NCBI GenBank assembly: GCA_944391315.1
Contig: CALXTD010000009.1
Span: 1 to 57,735 of the forward strand
Direction: 5' to 3'
DNA from: an uncultured Alphaproteobacteria bacterium
GTDB taxonomy: Bacteria > Pseudomonadota > Alphaproteobacteria > RF32 > CAG-239
DNA length: 57,735 bases
Shown here one piece after another: positions 19,367 through 29,779 of the stretch (position 1 is its first letter; each line of letters starts with the position of its first letter). A program made the translations under genes and the position numbers. Under the pieces are notes generated by a model. It saw only the letters and a program-made list of their open reading frames with translations. It was not told the origin of the DNA and ran no database searches.

Positions 19367-20686
19367 ATGATAAAAAAACTTTCATTAATCACGGCAACAG
19401 CATTAAGCTTAATCATCATGAGCAGCAACACGGTTTTTGCAGCCCCAAAAGTTGATAAAAAAGCCAGTACCGAAAATGCTAACACTTATGAGATGTTAAA
19501 TTTGTTTGGCGATGTTATGGAGCGCGCCAAAAATTCCTATGTTGAAGAAGTCAGCGATGAACAGTTGATTGAAGCCGCCATTAACGGAATGCTCACGTCA
19601 CTTGACCCTCATTCGAGCTATATGGACGGCAAAGACTTCAAATATATGAGTGAGCAGACCAAAGGCAAATTTGGCGGCCTCGGAATTGAAGTCACGATGG
19701 AAAGCGGTGTGGTCAAAGTCATTTCTCCGATGGATGACACCCCTGCTTACAAGGCAGGCTTAAAGCCTGGGGACTATATTACCAATATTGATGATGAATC
19801 GGTTGTTGGCATGAGCTTAAATGATGCCGTTGACCGTATGAGAGGCAAAATTGGTACAAAAGTAAAGTTAACGATTCGCCGTTTTAATGAAAAACCTTTT
19901 GACGTTACGATTAAACGTGAAGAAATTAAAATCCAGTCTGTCAAAACCAGCATAAAAGGTGAGGACGTTTTGTATATCCGCATAACCTCTTTTAGCGAAG
20001 ATGTTGATACCGCCATCAGCAAAGCCGTTAAAGACGCGGAAAAGAAATATAAAGACAAATTAAAAGGCATTATAATTGATGTCCGCAACAACCCTGGAGG
20101 CTTGTTGGACCAAGCTGTTAATGTTTCTGACTTGTTCCTTGATAAAGGCGAGATTGTTTCTACCCGCTCAAGAAACGAAGAAGATACAGTAAAATATACC
20201 GCTAAACCGGGAGATATTGCTAAAGGCTTGCCGATTGTTGTTTTGGTAAATGATGGCTCGGCTTCGGCTTCAGAAATCGTGGCAGGAGCTTTGCAGGATC
20301 ATAAGCGCGCCGTTATTTTGGGTGAAAAAACTTTTGGTAAAGGCTCTGTTCAAACCGTTATTCCTTTAGACAATCACGGAGCAATGCGCCTAACCACAGC
20401 CCGCTATTATACACCGTCCGGCCGTTCCATTCAGGTAAACGGCATTGTGCCGGATATCATTGTTAAGCCTTCAAAGGTCGAAGAGATTGAAAATAATTTC
20501 GAGTTGAGTGAAGGCGAATATAAAAATGCATTAAAGAATGACAGCGAAGACAAAAACGCCGCCAAGAAACTAGAAGCAGCCAAGGCCGAAAAAGAAGAAT
20601 TAGCCAAAGATTACCAGCTGTCTCAAGGACTCAATCTGGTCCGTGCTTTGGGCTTGTATAAACAAGGCTTGGATAAAAATAAGTAA
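19367..20686 (+). CDS. ctpA: carboxy-terminal processing protease, S41 family
   Basis: Periplasmic serine protease that trims C-termini of exported proteins, often peptidoglycan hydrolases. Signal peptide residues 1-25 (ends VFAAP). Cap region with LTSLDPHSSYM (about 80), PDZ domain about 95-180 (GGLGIEV, GLKPGDYI), catalytic core with VRNNPGGLL (about 245), Ser in NDGSASASE (about 298) and Lys in EKTFGKGSVQT (about 325). The Ser/Lys dyad is intact. The C-terminal 60 residues are a charged tail. AGGA lies 6 bases before the ATG. It is in the same operon as the EnvC-like activator, consistent with wall-hydrolase control. Confidence 0.95.
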   Translation: MIKKLSLITATALSLIIMSSNTVFAAPKVDKKASTENANTYEMLNLFGDVMERAKNSYVEEVSDEQLIEAAINGMLTSLDPHSSYMDGKDFKYMSEQTKGKFGGLGIEVTMESGVVKVISPMDDTPAYKAGLKPGDYITNIDDESVVGMSLNDAVDRMRGKIGTKVKLTIRRFNEKPFDVTIKREEIKIQSVKTSIKGEDVLYIRITSFSEDVDTAISKAVKDAEKKYKDKLKGIIIDVRNNPGGLLDQAVNVSDLFLDKGEIVSTRSRNEEDTVKYTAKPGDIAKGLPIVVLVNDGSASASEIVAGALQDHKRAVILGEKTFGKGSVQTVIPLDNHGAMRLTTARYYTPSGRSIQVNGIVPDIIVKPSKVEEIENNFELSEGEYKNALKNDSEDKNAAKKLEAAKAEKEELAKDYQLSQGLNLVRALGLYKQGLDKNK

Positions 20687-20695
20687 GGATACACC

Positions 20696-21871
20696 GTGGC
20701 AAAAACGCTCAAACAAAAGCTCTTAATCTTAGGTATAATAATCGGAATAATCTTGTTTGTTACCGGAATAGGCTATTATTTTGCCAAGCAAAAGAGCGAG
20801 CCGGAGTTTGACAGCAAAATTGCCCGCATAATGTTTGAGCGTAAAAACAAATCGCCTAAATACATCATCACGCTGCCTGATAAGTTTTTTTATTCCAGAA
20901 AAGAAGAGTTTATGAACGCTAAGGATAAAAAAACTGAAGTAGAAAAAGACGAAAGCTATGAGCAAAAGTTACAACGCCTGATGAAGGGGACGCCACACAT
21001 CGGCAAGCTGAAAAATATTGAAGAAAAGAAACCTCTTCCATTGGTTGAAAGCAGCAAAGACCTTGAAAGTAGCATAAATGAAATAACAGTTCCTGCCACA
21101 TCACCTGATGGCAAAAAGCCATGGATAGAATATGCCATGCCTCCCAAAGAGATACAGCCAAACTTTTTCAAAGTTGCTATCTTAATAAACGGGATGGGCC
21201 TTAACTATCGTATGAGTGAAGAATTGATAGGAAAATTTCCATCAGAAGTTGGATTCGCATTTTCTCCTTATGGACGTGATAACAAAAAAATCATACAACA
21301 AGCGCGCCAACAAGGACACGAAACTTATGCTGACTTACTGTTGGCATCAAAAGATTTCTTAAAATCAGATAGCGGTCCGTTGTCCTTAAGCATCACTGCC
21401 AGTTTAGATGAAAACAAATTGCGCGTATATAAAACTTTATCAGGTGCAATGCCAACCGGAGGAATAGTCATTAATGATGGTATGGCCGGAGAAGATAGCC
21501 GTCCGAGAATTAAAGAGCTTTTAGAAGAAGTTGGTAAGCTCGGATTGTTAATGATAGACGCAACTGGAGAAGATGATGTCAGCAAGATAGAACTTTCCGG
21601 CATTCCTCGTCGCAAAGCCGACATTGTTATAAAAGATGATTTCCGCCCTGAAACAATCAAACAACAGTTAAAAGAAGCAGAGTTTATTGCCCAAGAAAAA
21701 GGCAGCGTCTTGATTGTTAGCGGAATGAAAGCCTCAGCAATCAGAGAACTCAGTGAATGGATAAATACATTCTCACCGCAATTAAGCTACCAGCAGATGA
21801 AAGAACAAGGCGTAGAGGAAATAGAACGCCCGTTTGCTCTGGTTCCGATATCTTCAACCGTTACCGAGTAA
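20696..21871 (+). CDS. divergent polysaccharide deacetylase family protein (YibQ/DUF610-like)
   Basis: The GTG start at 20696 follows AAGGAT by 5 bases. One membrane segment (residues 10-28) anchors the protein; residues 30-150 are charged and probably disordered. From about 155 the deacetylase-like fold begins with VAILINGMGLNYRMSEEL, then VGFAFSPYGRDNKKIIQQARQQGHE and a later LLMIDATGE. Family members lack the usual metal triad of NodB deacetylases, and function is unknown; YibQ-like genes typically sit beside envC and ctpA, as here, suggesting an envelope role. Confidence 0.85.
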   Translation: MAKTLKQKLLILGIIIGIILFVTGIGYYFAKQKSEPEFDSKIARIMFERKNKSPKYIITLPDKFFYSRKEEFMNAKDKKTEVEKDESYEQKLQRLMKGTPHIGKLKNIEEKKPLPLVESSKDLESSINEITVPATSPDGKKPWIEYAMPPKEIQPNFFKVAILINGMGLNYRMSEELIGKFPSEVGFAFSPYGRDNKKIIQQARQQGHETYADLLLASKDFLKSDSGPLSLSITASLDENKLRVYKTLSGAMPTGGIVINDGMAGEDSRPRIKELLEEVGKLGLLMIDATGEDDVSKIELSGIPRRKADIVIKDDFRPETIKQQLKEAEFIAQEKGSVLIVSGMKASAIRELSEWINTFSPQLSYQQMKEQGVEEIERPFALVPISSTVTE

Positions 21872-21875
21872 AAGG

Positions 21876-22352
21876 ATGAAAAAATATCGCAAAAACGCCG
21901 GAATTGTTGTTTTTAATCGAGACAAAAAAGTCTTGATGTGCGAAAGGATTGAAGGAGAAAGCGGCAAGAGCTGGCAATTTCCTCAAGGCGGCATGGAACA
22001 AGGAGAAACGCCGGAAGCCGCCGCCCGCCGTGAGCTAAAAGAAGAAACATCTGTCACCTCTGTTCGCTTGATTGCCCAAATAAAAGAAGGATTAAAATAT
22101 GACTTTCCGCCGGAGATAAAAGAGCGCTTTTCTCATCGCGGCATTGACACGGACGGACAAGAACAATTTTGGTCACTTTTTTTGTTTGAAGGTAATGAAA
22201 GCGAAATAAACTTAAAGACAGAAGAACCGGAGTTCAAAAACTGGCGCTGGGATGACATTACGCAAGCCGACAAACATGTAATTACTTTCAAACAAGAAAT
22301 CTATCGCCGCGTGATAAAAGAGTTTGCTCCGATAATTGAAAAATTTGAATAA
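21876..22352 (+). CDS. rppH: RNA pyrophosphohydrolase (Nudix)
   Basis: Removes pyrophosphate from 5'-triphosphorylated mRNA, opening it to RNase E decay. The 158-residue product starts MKKYRKNAGIVVFN and carries the Nudix box GGMEQGETPEAAARRELKEE (about residues 40-59), with the usual following Gly replaced by Ser. Downstream IDTDGQEQFW and EFKNWRW match RppH. The ATG at 21876 is 4 bases after the upstream stop, and its AAAGG is almost in contact with the start codon, so translation is probably coupled to the preceding gene. A longer upstream frame exists but is not family-like. Last gene of the gpmI operon. Confidence 0.93.
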   Translation: MKKYRKNAGIVVFNRDKKVLMCERIEGESGKSWQFPQGGMEQGETPEAAARRELKEETSVTSVRLIAQIKEGLKYDFPPEIKERFSHRGIDTDGQEQFWSLFLFEGNESEINLKTEEPEFKNWRWDDITQADKHVITFKQEIYRRVIKEFAPIIEKFE

Positions 22353-22360
22353 ATTTAATC

Positions 22361-22389
22361 TTTAAATAGACGAAAAAATGTGCTATACT
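22361..22389 (+). promoter_or_regulatory. likely promoter of the gene at 22425
   Basis: TTTAAA at 22361-22366 and TATACT at 22384-22389, 17 bases apart. An inverted repeat ACTCCG-N17-CGGAGT (22387-22415) overlaps the -10 box and the Shine-Dalgarno GGAG; it could be an operator or chance. Confidence 0.5.
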
Positions 22390-22424
22390 CCGGACATAAT
22401 TAAGATTTTCGGAGTAAAAAAAAG

Positions 22425-23153
22425 ATGAACGATAAACTCCATAACAAGATGATGGAAATGGTTGACAAAGCCGGCCGTAAGGGGCTGAGCTCTAACGTTC
22501 CGTTTAAGGAAGAACAATTTTCTGAGCTGGTAAAATTGCGCCAGCTATCAATTTTGCAAAGCGCCTATCAGCCACAGGCAACCGAGGTAAATCTGCCGAT
22601 TTTAGCTAGAGAAGACTTCACTAAAGATTTAGTTGCAATTGCCTATAGCTATGCCGGTATAAATAAACACCGCCAGAAAAAACACAGCTACGAATATTTT
22701 CGTGATAACATTGCACTTTATGACGGCAATCACATTCACTTTAATCAGCCTGCTATTGATCCTGAAAATATGCTCTACGCTTTTTCACCAGAGCGGATAT
22801 ACAATCAAAGGGGCTACAAGCTTGAAGGGATGGATACCTTTGCCATTTTCCGCGATGTTAAGAAAAAACACGCCGAACAAGAGGCTCAAACCCAACAACG
22901 CGAGCTTTTCACCAAAGATTTGATGCAACTTGGTTTTATGGGGAACACGCCGGAATTACTTAATGCTCAGGTATTAGAATTGCTAAAAATCCAAAATCAG
23001 TTAATACAGCAAAGTCTGGAACAACAAAAATTAGCTATGCTGAATCAGCATCCGGAACTTTTGCAACAGGTGGTAAAGAATAATGCGCCACAAATTGACA
23101 ATAATGTCATGCTGCAAATCACCAGCAAATTAAACGAGCGCGAAAGAGCCTAA
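22425..23153 (+). CDS. conserved-looking hypothetical protein, soluble
   Basis: 242 residues, no signal or membrane segment. The N-terminal half is mixed ([22 protein letters not shown] near 65, [16 protein letters not shown] near 90). The C-terminal third is Gln/Leu-rich helix ([19 protein letters not shown] near 190) and probably coiled coil. I do not recognise it. GGAG precedes the ATG. It has its own promoter and ends tail to tail with yejB, the two stop codons overlapping by 4 bases. Confidence 0.75.
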   Translation: MNDKLHNKMMEMVDKAGRKGLSSNVPFKEEQFSELVKLRQLSILQSAYQPQATEVNLPILAREDFTKDLVAIAYSYAGINKHRQKKHSYEYFRDNIALYDGNHIHFNQPAIDPENMLYAFSPERIYNQRGYKLEGMDTFAIFRDVKKKHAEQEAQTQQRELFTKDLMQLGFMGNTPELLNAQVLELLKIQNQLIQQSLEQQKLAMLNQHPELLQQVVKNNAPQIDNNVMLQITSKLNERERA

Positions 23154-24223
23154 ACCGCCTCAAAAGTAATTCTCGGATCAACCCAAGAATAGGTCAAATC
23201 GCTGATAAGCTTGAGTACGAGGCCGAGCAAGGCAAAGATATAGAGTGTTCCGAAAATCACCGGATAATCGCGCGTCATAATCGCCTCATAGCCAAGAAGG
23301 CCTAAGCCGTTGAGCGAAAAAATAACCTCAATCAGCAAAGAGCCGGTAAACAGCATTTTAATCAGCATGGAAGGAAAACCGGCAATAACGATTAACATTG
23401 CGTTTCTGAACACATGACCGTATAAAACCTGATTTTCGGTCAGGCCTTTGGCCTTTGCTGTCAGCACATAAGGCTTTCCAAGCTCATCAATAAATGAGTT
23501 CTTAGTCAGCATGGTAAGAGAGGCAAAACCGCCGATAACCATTGTCAAAACCGGCAGAGTGATATGCCAAAAATAATCGATTATTTTTCCACCAAGCGAG
23601 AGTTCATCCCAGTTAGACGAGGTCAGACCGCGCAGCGGAAACCACTGGAAATATGTTCCGCCGGCAAAAAAGACAATCAGCAAGACCGCAAACAAAAAGA
23701 TCGGCACGGCAGAGCCGAGCACCACGGCAAAAGAGGTCCAAACATCAAATTTTGTACCGTCACGAACTGCCTTTTTTATCCCGAGCGGAATGGCAACAAG
23801 ATAAATAATCAGCGTTGACCATAGTCCGAGAGAGATAGATACCGGCATTCTCTCCAAAATCAATTGCCCGACAGTCTTGTCTTTATAATAGCTTTTGCCA
23901 AAGTCAAAAGTTGTATAATCTTTAATCATATTAAAAAAGCGAACATGAACCGGCTTATCAAACCCAAATTGTTTTTCCAACTCTTTAATCAGATAATCGG
24001 GAACACCGCGCGCACCTTGATATTTTGAGGCCGAAGTTGCTGTGTTCATTTGGGCTGAAGAAGACAAACTCCCTGAAGAATCAACATTCATTCCGCGATA
24101 TTTTGCCAGCATATGCTCAACCGGTCCCCCCGGCGCCATTTGGATAATCAAAAAATTAATCGTGAGGATTCCGAGCAATGTCAGAGGGATAAGCAACAAA
24201 CGCTTAATAATATAATTTCTCAT
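23150..24223 (-). CDS. yejB: ABC transporter permease, YejB-like
   Basis: Inner-membrane permease of an oligopeptide/microcin C-type importer. The 357-residue product begins [19 protein letters not shown], with about six membrane segments, an early APGGPVEHM as in YejB, and the cytoplasmic EAA-loop region around [16 protein letters not shown] (about residue 255). The ATG at 24221-24223 overlaps the yejA stop codon as ATGA, so translation is coupled; AAGGAGG lies 10 bases upstream. The downstream neighbour is convergent, so the second permease (YejE) and ATPase (YejF) that normally follow are absent here. Confidence 0.92.
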   Translation of the reverse strand: MRNYIIKRLLLIPLTLLGILTINFLIIQMAPGGPVEHMLAKYRGMNVDSSGSLSSSAQMNTATSASKYQGARGVPDYLIKELEKQFGFDKPVHVRFFNMIKDYTTFDFGKSYYKDKTVGQLILERMPVSISLGLWSTLIIYLVAIPLGIKKAVRDGTKFDVWTSFAVVLGSAVPIFLFAVLLIVFFAGGTYFQWFPLRGLTSSNWDELSLGGKIIDYFWHITLPVLTMVIGGFASLTMLTKNSFIDELGKPYVLTAKAKGLTENQVLYGHVFRNAMLIVIAGFPSMLIKMLFTGSLLIEVIFSLNGLGLLGYEAIMTRDYPVIFGTLYIFALLGLVLKLISDLTYSWVDPRITFEAV

Positions 24224-26052
24224 GAACGAAAATCCTCCTTCATCCACCAGGTAAAGGGCTGATAACCAACTTTCAGATTCGTTTTCGGATGTTCAAACTT
24301 GTTTTGATAAGCCACACGGTCAGCCGGAGCATACCATTGCGGAATCATATAAGATTCGCTGAGCAAAACACGGTCAAGCGCCGAAACATAAGCTTTGTAA
24401 TCCTCTTTCTTTTGAGCTTTAACCAAACCCTCAATCAGGGCATCAACCACAGGATTTTGGATTCCGATAATATTATAAGACCCGTTGACCATAGCTGACT
24501 GACTTCCCCAAAGTTCTTTTTGTTCATTCCCCGGCATTTGCGATACACCAAGCGCAATGATAGCAATGTCAAAGTCAAAATTATCCAAACGGTTTTTATA
24601 GACATTAACTTCGACGGTACGGAAAGAAGCATCGATTCCGATTTTACGCAGATTTTTGATAAACGGCAGCATCACGCGAGTGAAAGAACTTCCGTTAGAC
24701 GAGTTATCAAAAATCTCAAAAGCGAGGGGCTCACCGGTAGCGAGATTAACCATTTTTCCGTCCCGAAAACCATATCCGGCATCATTCAGAAGGGCAACAG
24801 CCTTTTTCAGATTCTCACGTGTCTGCATATAGTTTTGATGATGAATAACGCGTGGCTCTTGTGCAAAAACTTCTGGCGCAAGTTGAGACTTAAAGCGGCG
24901 CAAGATAGCCAGCTCTTTTCCTGTGGGCAAGCCGGTTGCCTCCATTCCCGTATTGGTAAAATAGCTGTTTAAGCGTTGATATTGATTATAAAACAACATC
25001 TCATTAGCCCAGTCAAAGTCAAAGGCGAGAGCAATGGCTTGGCGCACACGCTTGTCTTTGAAGATATCTTTACGAATATTAAAAGCAAACATCTGTAAGT
25101 TTGCCGCACGCCCATGAGGAATATCTTCTTTAATGACTTTTCCGCTTTTAACCACATTATTATCATAACCGGTTACCCAGTTTTTTGCGATATATTCTAC
25201 ACGAATATCAATATTGCCGGAAAACAAAGCCTGCAGAGTAACGGTTGTGTCTTGATAAAACTCATAATCAACCGTATCAAAATTAAAAAAGCCTTTTCTT
25301 GAAGGAATATCTTTGGCCCAATAATTAGGGTTCCTCTTCAGAATAATGGATTTTCCGGCCTTAAATTTTTGCACGATATAAGGACCGCTCCCCAAAAAAG
25401 GCTTTAAGGTTGGCGCACTGAAATCCTTTCCTTCCCAGTCTTTTTTTGAAAAGATTGAAAGCTGCGCCAAAATCAGAGGCAGCTCTTTGTTTTCAGTCCC
25501 CTTTTTGAAATAAAAGCGCACATGACGGTCATTAATTTTTTCGACCCTTTCCACGTCTTGATAATAAACTTTATAAATAGGGGCGCCTTTTTCGATTAAG
25601 GAATTAAAACTGAAAATCACATCGTCAGCCAAAACCGGAGACCCGTCGCTGAATTTTGCTCGTTCATCAAGAATAAACCCAACATAAGACTTATCTTTCG
25701 GCAACTCAAATTCCTTAGCCAACAGCGGATAAACCACACTCACGTCATCTGCCGGAACAATGCCGAGTGTGTCAAGCGTAAGTGCTGCAACTTCACTGGC
25801 AGCATTGCCTTTAAAAATAAAAGGGTTAAAACTGTCAAACCCACCATAAGAGGGCAAAACGACCGTCCCTCCTTTGGGCGCGTCAGGGTTAACATAATCA
25901 AAATGAGAAAAATCGGTCGGATATTTTGCTTCATCATAAAGGGCAATATGCGAAAATTTTGTAGCCGCAAAGGCTAAACGGAAACAGCCGCCCCAAACAG
26001 CGGCTGTCAGCAACAAAAGAATAAGAAAATTAATTTTTCTTAGCGACGTCAT
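24220..26052 (-). CDS. yejA: extracellular solute-binding protein family 5, YejA-like
   Basis: Periplasmic peptide-binding component of the importer. Residues 1-30 form a signal peptide (ending LAFAAT). The 610-residue product has the family start [49 protein letters not shown] (about 240) and a C-terminal [19 protein letters not shown] typical of YejA. It starts 23 bases inside the end of the preceding unknown membrane-protein gene, so the three genes are probably one transcript. The ligand (oligopeptide, microcin C or similar) cannot be inferred. Confidence 0.93.
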   Translation of the reverse strand: MTSLRKINFLILLLLTAAVWGGCFRLAFAATKFSHIALYDEAKYPTDFSHFDYVNPDAPKGGTVVLPSYGGFDSFNPFIFKGNAASEVAALTLDTLGIVPADDVSVVYPLLAKEFELPKDKSYVGFILDERAKFSDGSPVLADDVIFSFNSLIEKGAPIYKVYYQDVERVEKINDRHVRFYFKKGTENKELPLILAQLSIFSKKDWEGKDFSAPTLKPFLGSGPYIVQKFKAGKSIILKRNPNYWAKDIPSRKGFFNFDTVDYEFYQDTTVTLQALFSGNIDIRVEYIAKNWVTGYDNNVVKSGKVIKEDIPHGRAANLQMFAFNIRKDIFKDKRVRQAIALAFDFDWANEMLFYNQYQRLNSYFTNTGMEATGLPTGKELAILRRFKSQLAPEVFAQEPRVIHHQNYMQTRENLKKAVALLNDAGYGFRDGKMVNLATGEPLAFEIFDNSSNGSSFTRVMLPFIKNLRKIGIDASFRTVEVNVYKNRLDNFDFDIAIIALGVSQMPGNEQKELWGSQSAMVNGSYNIIGIQNPVVDALIEGLVKAQKKEDYKAYVSALDRVLLSESYMIPQWYAPADRVAYQNKFEHPKTNLKVGYQPFTWWMKEDFRS

Positions 26053-27379
26053 TCACCCAGTTTCCAAAAGGATAAGAAAGCGATTCTTCAACAGCAGATT
26101 TAGACGATTGAGAAACGGTTGAAGTGTCATCTTTTTTCATTTTTTCCCACTCGCGACGCAAAGACTTTAGGGTCTTTTTTGTTTCTTCAAAGTCAATGGT
26201 TTTTGCCGGCTCAGGTAATGAAATTTTTGGCTCATTTGGATGACCTGTAAAGTCTTCAATATCCAGTTGCTCGTCATCATGCCAAGGCTCATTGATATTA
26301 TCCTTCAAAGCCTTTGGCGCAGAGCTCACCGGAGAAGAATCAAACTTTGGTTCTTTATCAAAAGTCAATGTATCTTCGGTTCCAAAGCTTCTCTCCAAGG
26401 CAAGGGTAAATGGGTCTTGTTTGTTATCTTCCTCTTTTGCCTCCGCATCATCAGCCACGTTGGTTTTCTTTTTACGAAAGATGGAAGAGATAAAGCCAAA
26501 ACTATTTGTTGAAGAAGATATCGTCTTTTCAGAAGCCGATTCTACCGAAATTTCTTCTCTCGATTCGCTCGGCTTGCGGTCAAGTCCCTTAAAACTGTCA
26601 GGTTCTTTGGGTAAAGATTTTTCCAAGGACGCATTATCTATAAATGATGGTTTTGCCCTAAGGGCAGAAATCTCTTTTGAGCGTTTAATTTCTTCAGAAA
26701 CAGGTGCAAAAATAGAATATACTTTTCCAAAGACACCGGTTTCGATCAAATTTAAGAACACATGCTCTTTGTCATGCTTTTCCAAAAGAGCAATAAGAGC
26801 CTGATAGCGAGCCACAAATTCAAGAATAGAACCGGAAAGAATGGTATCACCCTGTGCGCGATTAAACATTCTGAGTTGAAATTCCCCCTGTGTCTGCGAA
26901 ACTTCGATTAAAACCTTACCGAAAGACCATTTTCCACCGTTTTGAACTTTAGCCCACAGATTTTCAATTTGTTCACTGGAGGCGATTCCCGCACGTTTAA
27001 TAATCTCGGCCAAGATTTCATTCATATCAGCCACAAAAATATCAAATTTATTCAGGATAAAGCCGTCCTTTATTTCCTGTTCGGCTTCCAGCATAACGCG
27101 TGCTAACAAATCCGTATAATCAAGGTTTTTTTTCATATGTGAAAGCAACGAAACAATGTTGCGGCCGAATGCACGATTATTAATATATTGGTTCACATAG
27201 CCAAATACCGCCCAGATAAAAAATACCGGCAATAATAAAAATGAGGTATATAAAGCGGCGTCAAATAAGCTCAATCCGGTAAGCGGGATTCCACCGAGCT
27301 TATCGGCAACAAACAAACCGGCATAAATCAACCAAAACAGGCTTGAAAAGACGGAAAGGAAAAAAGCCAAAGCCAACAA
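26030..27379 (-). CDS. membrane-anchored protein with long acidic tail, unknown
   Basis: 449 residues. Two N-terminal membrane segments (about 1-25 and 34-62) are followed by a helical domain (about 80-215, with ARVMLEAEQEIKDGF and LEFVARYQALIALLEKHD) and a long acidic, Ser-rich, low-complexity tail to residue 449 that is probably disordered and cytoplasmic. The start is a TTG: TGGAGA lies 5-10 bases upstream, and no ATG fits. It overlaps yejA by 23 bases. I do not recognise the family. The TTG start and the tail suggest low, regulated expression. Confidence 0.7.
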   Translation of the reverse strand: MLALAFFLSVFSSLFWLIYAGLFVADKLGGIPLTGLSLFDAALYTSFLLLPVFFIWAVFGYVNQYINNRAFGRNIVSLLSHMKKNLDYTDLLARVMLEAEQEIKDGFILNKFDIFVADMNEILAEIIKRAGIASSEQIENLWAKVQNGGKWSFGKVLIEVSQTQGEFQLRMFNRAQGDTILSGSILEFVARYQALIALLEKHDKEHVFLNLIETGVFGKVYSIFAPVSEEIKRSKEISALRAKPSFIDNASLEKSLPKEPDSFKGLDRKPSESREEISVESASEKTISSSTNSFGFISSIFRKKKTNVADDAEAKEEDNKQDPFTLALERSFGTEDTLTFDKEPKFDSSPVSSAPKALKDNINEPWHDDEQLDIEDFTGHPNEPKISLPEPAKTIDFEETKKTLKSLRREWEKMKKDDTSTVSQSSKSAVEESLSYPFGNWVNDVAKKN

Positions 27380-27435
27380 AGAAATTCTCCAAAAATAAAA
27401 ATATCATAACTGAAAATATAGTAGTATATTCGGCG

Positions 27436-27441
27436 TATAAT
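27436..27441 (+). promoter_or_regulatory. possible -10 box upstream of accA
   Basis: TATAAT on the plus strand about 108 bases before accA. No good -35 box is visible, so the site is uncertain. Confidence 0.3.
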
Positions 27442-27548
27442 TCAATCAAAATAACGAAAATTAACAATATTTTAAAATAAGAGTCGAAATTTAAGATAAA
27501 ACGTGATAAAGAGAAGAAAGATTTTAAATAATAAAGAAGAGTGAAAGC

Positions 27549-28517
27549 ATGAGTAACACAAACAGCATGGTTTTAGATTTTGAAAAAACAATTGTAGAAG
27601 TTGAGGCCAAAATAGAAGGTCTTAAAATGGCCGCCAAAGACGAAGGTGTTGATATAAGCAAAGAGATCAGCCGTCTTCAAGAAAAGCTGGAACGCCAGTT
27701 AAAAATTTCATATGCAAACTTAACCCCTTGGCAAAAGGCGCAAGTTGCACGCCATCCGGACAGACCACATTGCTTGGATTATGTCGGTAGTTTAATAGAA
27801 GACTTTGTGCCGCTTGCCGGTGATAGAAATTTTGCTGATGACCCGACCATGATTGGCGGTATCGGCCGTTTTAAGGGGATTTCCGTTGTTGTTATCGGAC
27901 AAGAAAAAGGCCATGATTTGGAGAGCCGCATCAAATACAATTTCGGTATGGCCAAGCCGGAAGGCTACCGCAAAGCTCAGCGCTTAATGAGCATGGCCGA
28001 CAAGTTCAATCTTCCGGTTATCAGCTTTGTTGATACCGACGGGGCCTACCCCGGAGTAGAGGCCGAAGCCAGAGGTCAGGCAGAAGCAATTGCTTCGTCA
28101 ATAGAAAGATGTCTGCAGATTAAGACCCCGATTGTTTCAACCGTTATCGGTATGGGCGGTTCCGGCGGCGCAATTGCGATTGCTGCAGCAGATAGAATAT
28201 TAATGCTTGAAAACTCTATTTACTCTATTATTTCGCCGGAAGCCTGCAGCTCGATTCTCTGGCGTTCAACCGATAAAGTAAAAGAGGCAGCTGAAGCTCT
28301 GAGATTTACTGCTCAAGATTTGAAGCATTTTGGCGTCATTGATGAAGTCATTAAAGAGCCTCTGGGTGGTGCGCACCGCGACCGCAAAGCAACAATAGAA
28401 GCTGTCGGCGATTCGATTTTAAAACATCTGAAAGAACTTTTGCCGATTAATGGCGAAGATTTGCGTCGTCAAAGAACCGAAAAGTTTTTGGAAATGGGAA
28501 GACATTTGCCGGATTAA
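27549..28517 (+). CDS. accA: acetyl-CoA carboxylase carboxyltransferase subunit alpha
   Basis: With AccD forms the carboxyltransferase that makes malonyl-CoA for fatty-acid synthesis. The 322-residue product begins with the helical MVLDFEKTIVEVEAKIEGL, contains ARHPDRPHCLDYV, the PEGYRKAQRLM segment (about 137), DTDGAYPGVEAEARGQ and the GMGGSGGAIAIAAADR oxyanion-hole region, and ends with HRDRKATIEAVGDSILKHL. Full length. rmuC follows after 3 bases. accD lies 2 kb downstream on the same strand. Confidence 0.97.
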   Translation: MSNTNSMVLDFEKTIVEVEAKIEGLKMAAKDEGVDISKEISRLQEKLERQLKISYANLTPWQKAQVARHPDRPHCLDYVGSLIEDFVPLAGDRNFADDPTMIGGIGRFKGISVVVIGQEKGHDLESRIKYNFGMAKPEGYRKAQRLMSMADKFNLPVISFVDTDGAYPGVEAEARGQAEAIASSIERCLQIKTPIVSTVIGMGGSGGAIAIAAADRILMLENSIYSIISPEACSSILWRSTDKVKEAAEALRFTAQDLKHFGVIDEVIKEPLGGAHRDRKATIEAVGDSILKHLKELLPINGEDLRRQRTEKFLEMGRHLPD

Positions 28518-28520
28518 GCC

Positions 28521-29663
28521 ATGATTAGTCACAATCTTTTGCTTGTTTTGCTAGTTGTCTTTGCTGCGGCGGCAATATATTTTGCCTTAAGAAGACGCGG
28601 CGATGATGATATGAAATCCGTCTTCGAAAATTTCAGCCGTGCACAGGCCGAACTTTCAGGGCGTTTGTCACAGTTCAGTGAGATAAATTCACGCCAGCAA
28701 GCACAATTAGCCCAATCGATAAATGAGCAAAAAGTAGCAATGCTTAAGATTGTTGATGAAAAATTGCTTGAAGTCACCAAAAACGTTGGCGAAGGTCTGC
28801 AGCAATCAACTGAAAAGACCAACCAAACCTTGCACGACTTGCGCGAGAGATTAGCCAAGATAGATGTCGCCCAGCAAAAAATTTCTTCCTTATCGGAACA
28901 GGTTGTTTCTTTGCAAGAGGTTTTGAGCAACAAACAAGCCCGCGGCGCTTTTGGCGAAATCCAGTTAAATGATTTAGTAACATCGATTCTACCACCTTCG
29001 GCTTATGAATTTCAGATGGTGTTAAGTAACCAAAAACGTGCGGATTGTGTGTTAAAATTGCCTAATCCTCCCGGAACAATTGTCATCGATTCGAAGTTTC
29101 CTCTGGAGAGTTACCAGTCTTTGCGTAATGCTCAAACCGATAGAGAAAAAGTCGAGGCTGAAAGATTTTTCCGTGCATCTGTCTTAAAGCATATTAAAGA
29201 TATTTCTGAAAAATACATCATCGCCGGAGAAACGGCAGAATCAGCTTTAATGTTTTTGCCCTCGGAATCAGTTTATGCTGAGCTTCATGCTAATTTCAGA
29301 GATGTTGTAGAGGCCTCATACCGAGCAAAAGTCTGGATTGTGTCCCCGACCACTTTGATGGCCACATTAAACACGGTTCGTGCCGTTTTGAAAGACGCAC
29401 GCATGCGTGAGCAAGCCGGCGTTATTCAAAAAGAGGTCGGTCTGTTGGTGGAAGATATCAGCCGTTTGGATGACCGAATTGAAAATTTAGGCAAACATTT
29501 TGATATGGCTTCAAAAGACATTGGCGAAATAAAAATTTCTTCGGGAAAAATCGCGCGCCGCATTGATAAAATCGAAGACATCGAACTGGGTGAAAATTCC
29601 GAAAAACACCTTGCGGTCGAAGATTTAACCGGCCACCGCGGCGCAGAAGAAAAATCCGCCTGA
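28521..29663 (+). CDS. rmuC: DNA recombination protein RmuC
   Basis: 380 residues. One N-terminal membrane segment (about 5-23) is followed by a long coiled coil (about 30-135). The RmuC nuclease-like domain follows: GAFGEIQLNDLV (about 140), DCVLKLPNPPGTIVIDSKFPLE (about 170-190) with a PD-(D/E)XK-like acidic-Lys pattern, then FLPSESVYAEL, SPTTLMATLNTV and QAGVIQKEVG. RmuC proteins limit certain rearrangements at inverted repeats. It starts 3 bases after accA with no clear ribosome site, suggesting coupled translation. Confidence 0.94.
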   Translation: MISHNLLLVLLVVFAAAAIYFALRRRGDDDMKSVFENFSRAQAELSGRLSQFSEINSRQQAQLAQSINEQKVAMLKIVDEKLLEVTKNVGEGLQQSTEKTNQTLHDLRERLAKIDVAQQKISSLSEQVVSLQEVLSNKQARGAFGEIQLNDLVTSILPPSAYEFQMVLSNQKRADCVLKLPNPPGTIVIDSKFPLESYQSLRNAQTDREKVEAERFFRASVLKHIKDISEKYIIAGETAESALMFLPSESVYAELHANFRDVVEASYRAKVWIVSPTTLMATLNTVRAVLKDARMREQAGVIQKEVGLLVEDISRLDDRIENLGKHFDMASKDIGEIKISSGKIARRIDKIEDIELGENSEKHLAVEDLTGHRGAEEKSA

Positions 29664-29779
29664 TTTTGGGGATAAAAAGCTGATAAAAATTCACAAAATA
29701 TGGAATTGATATATTGATTTATAAAACAAAAACGTATAACTTAAACCCAGTAGTAAATAAATTAAGAAGGAATAAAGCA

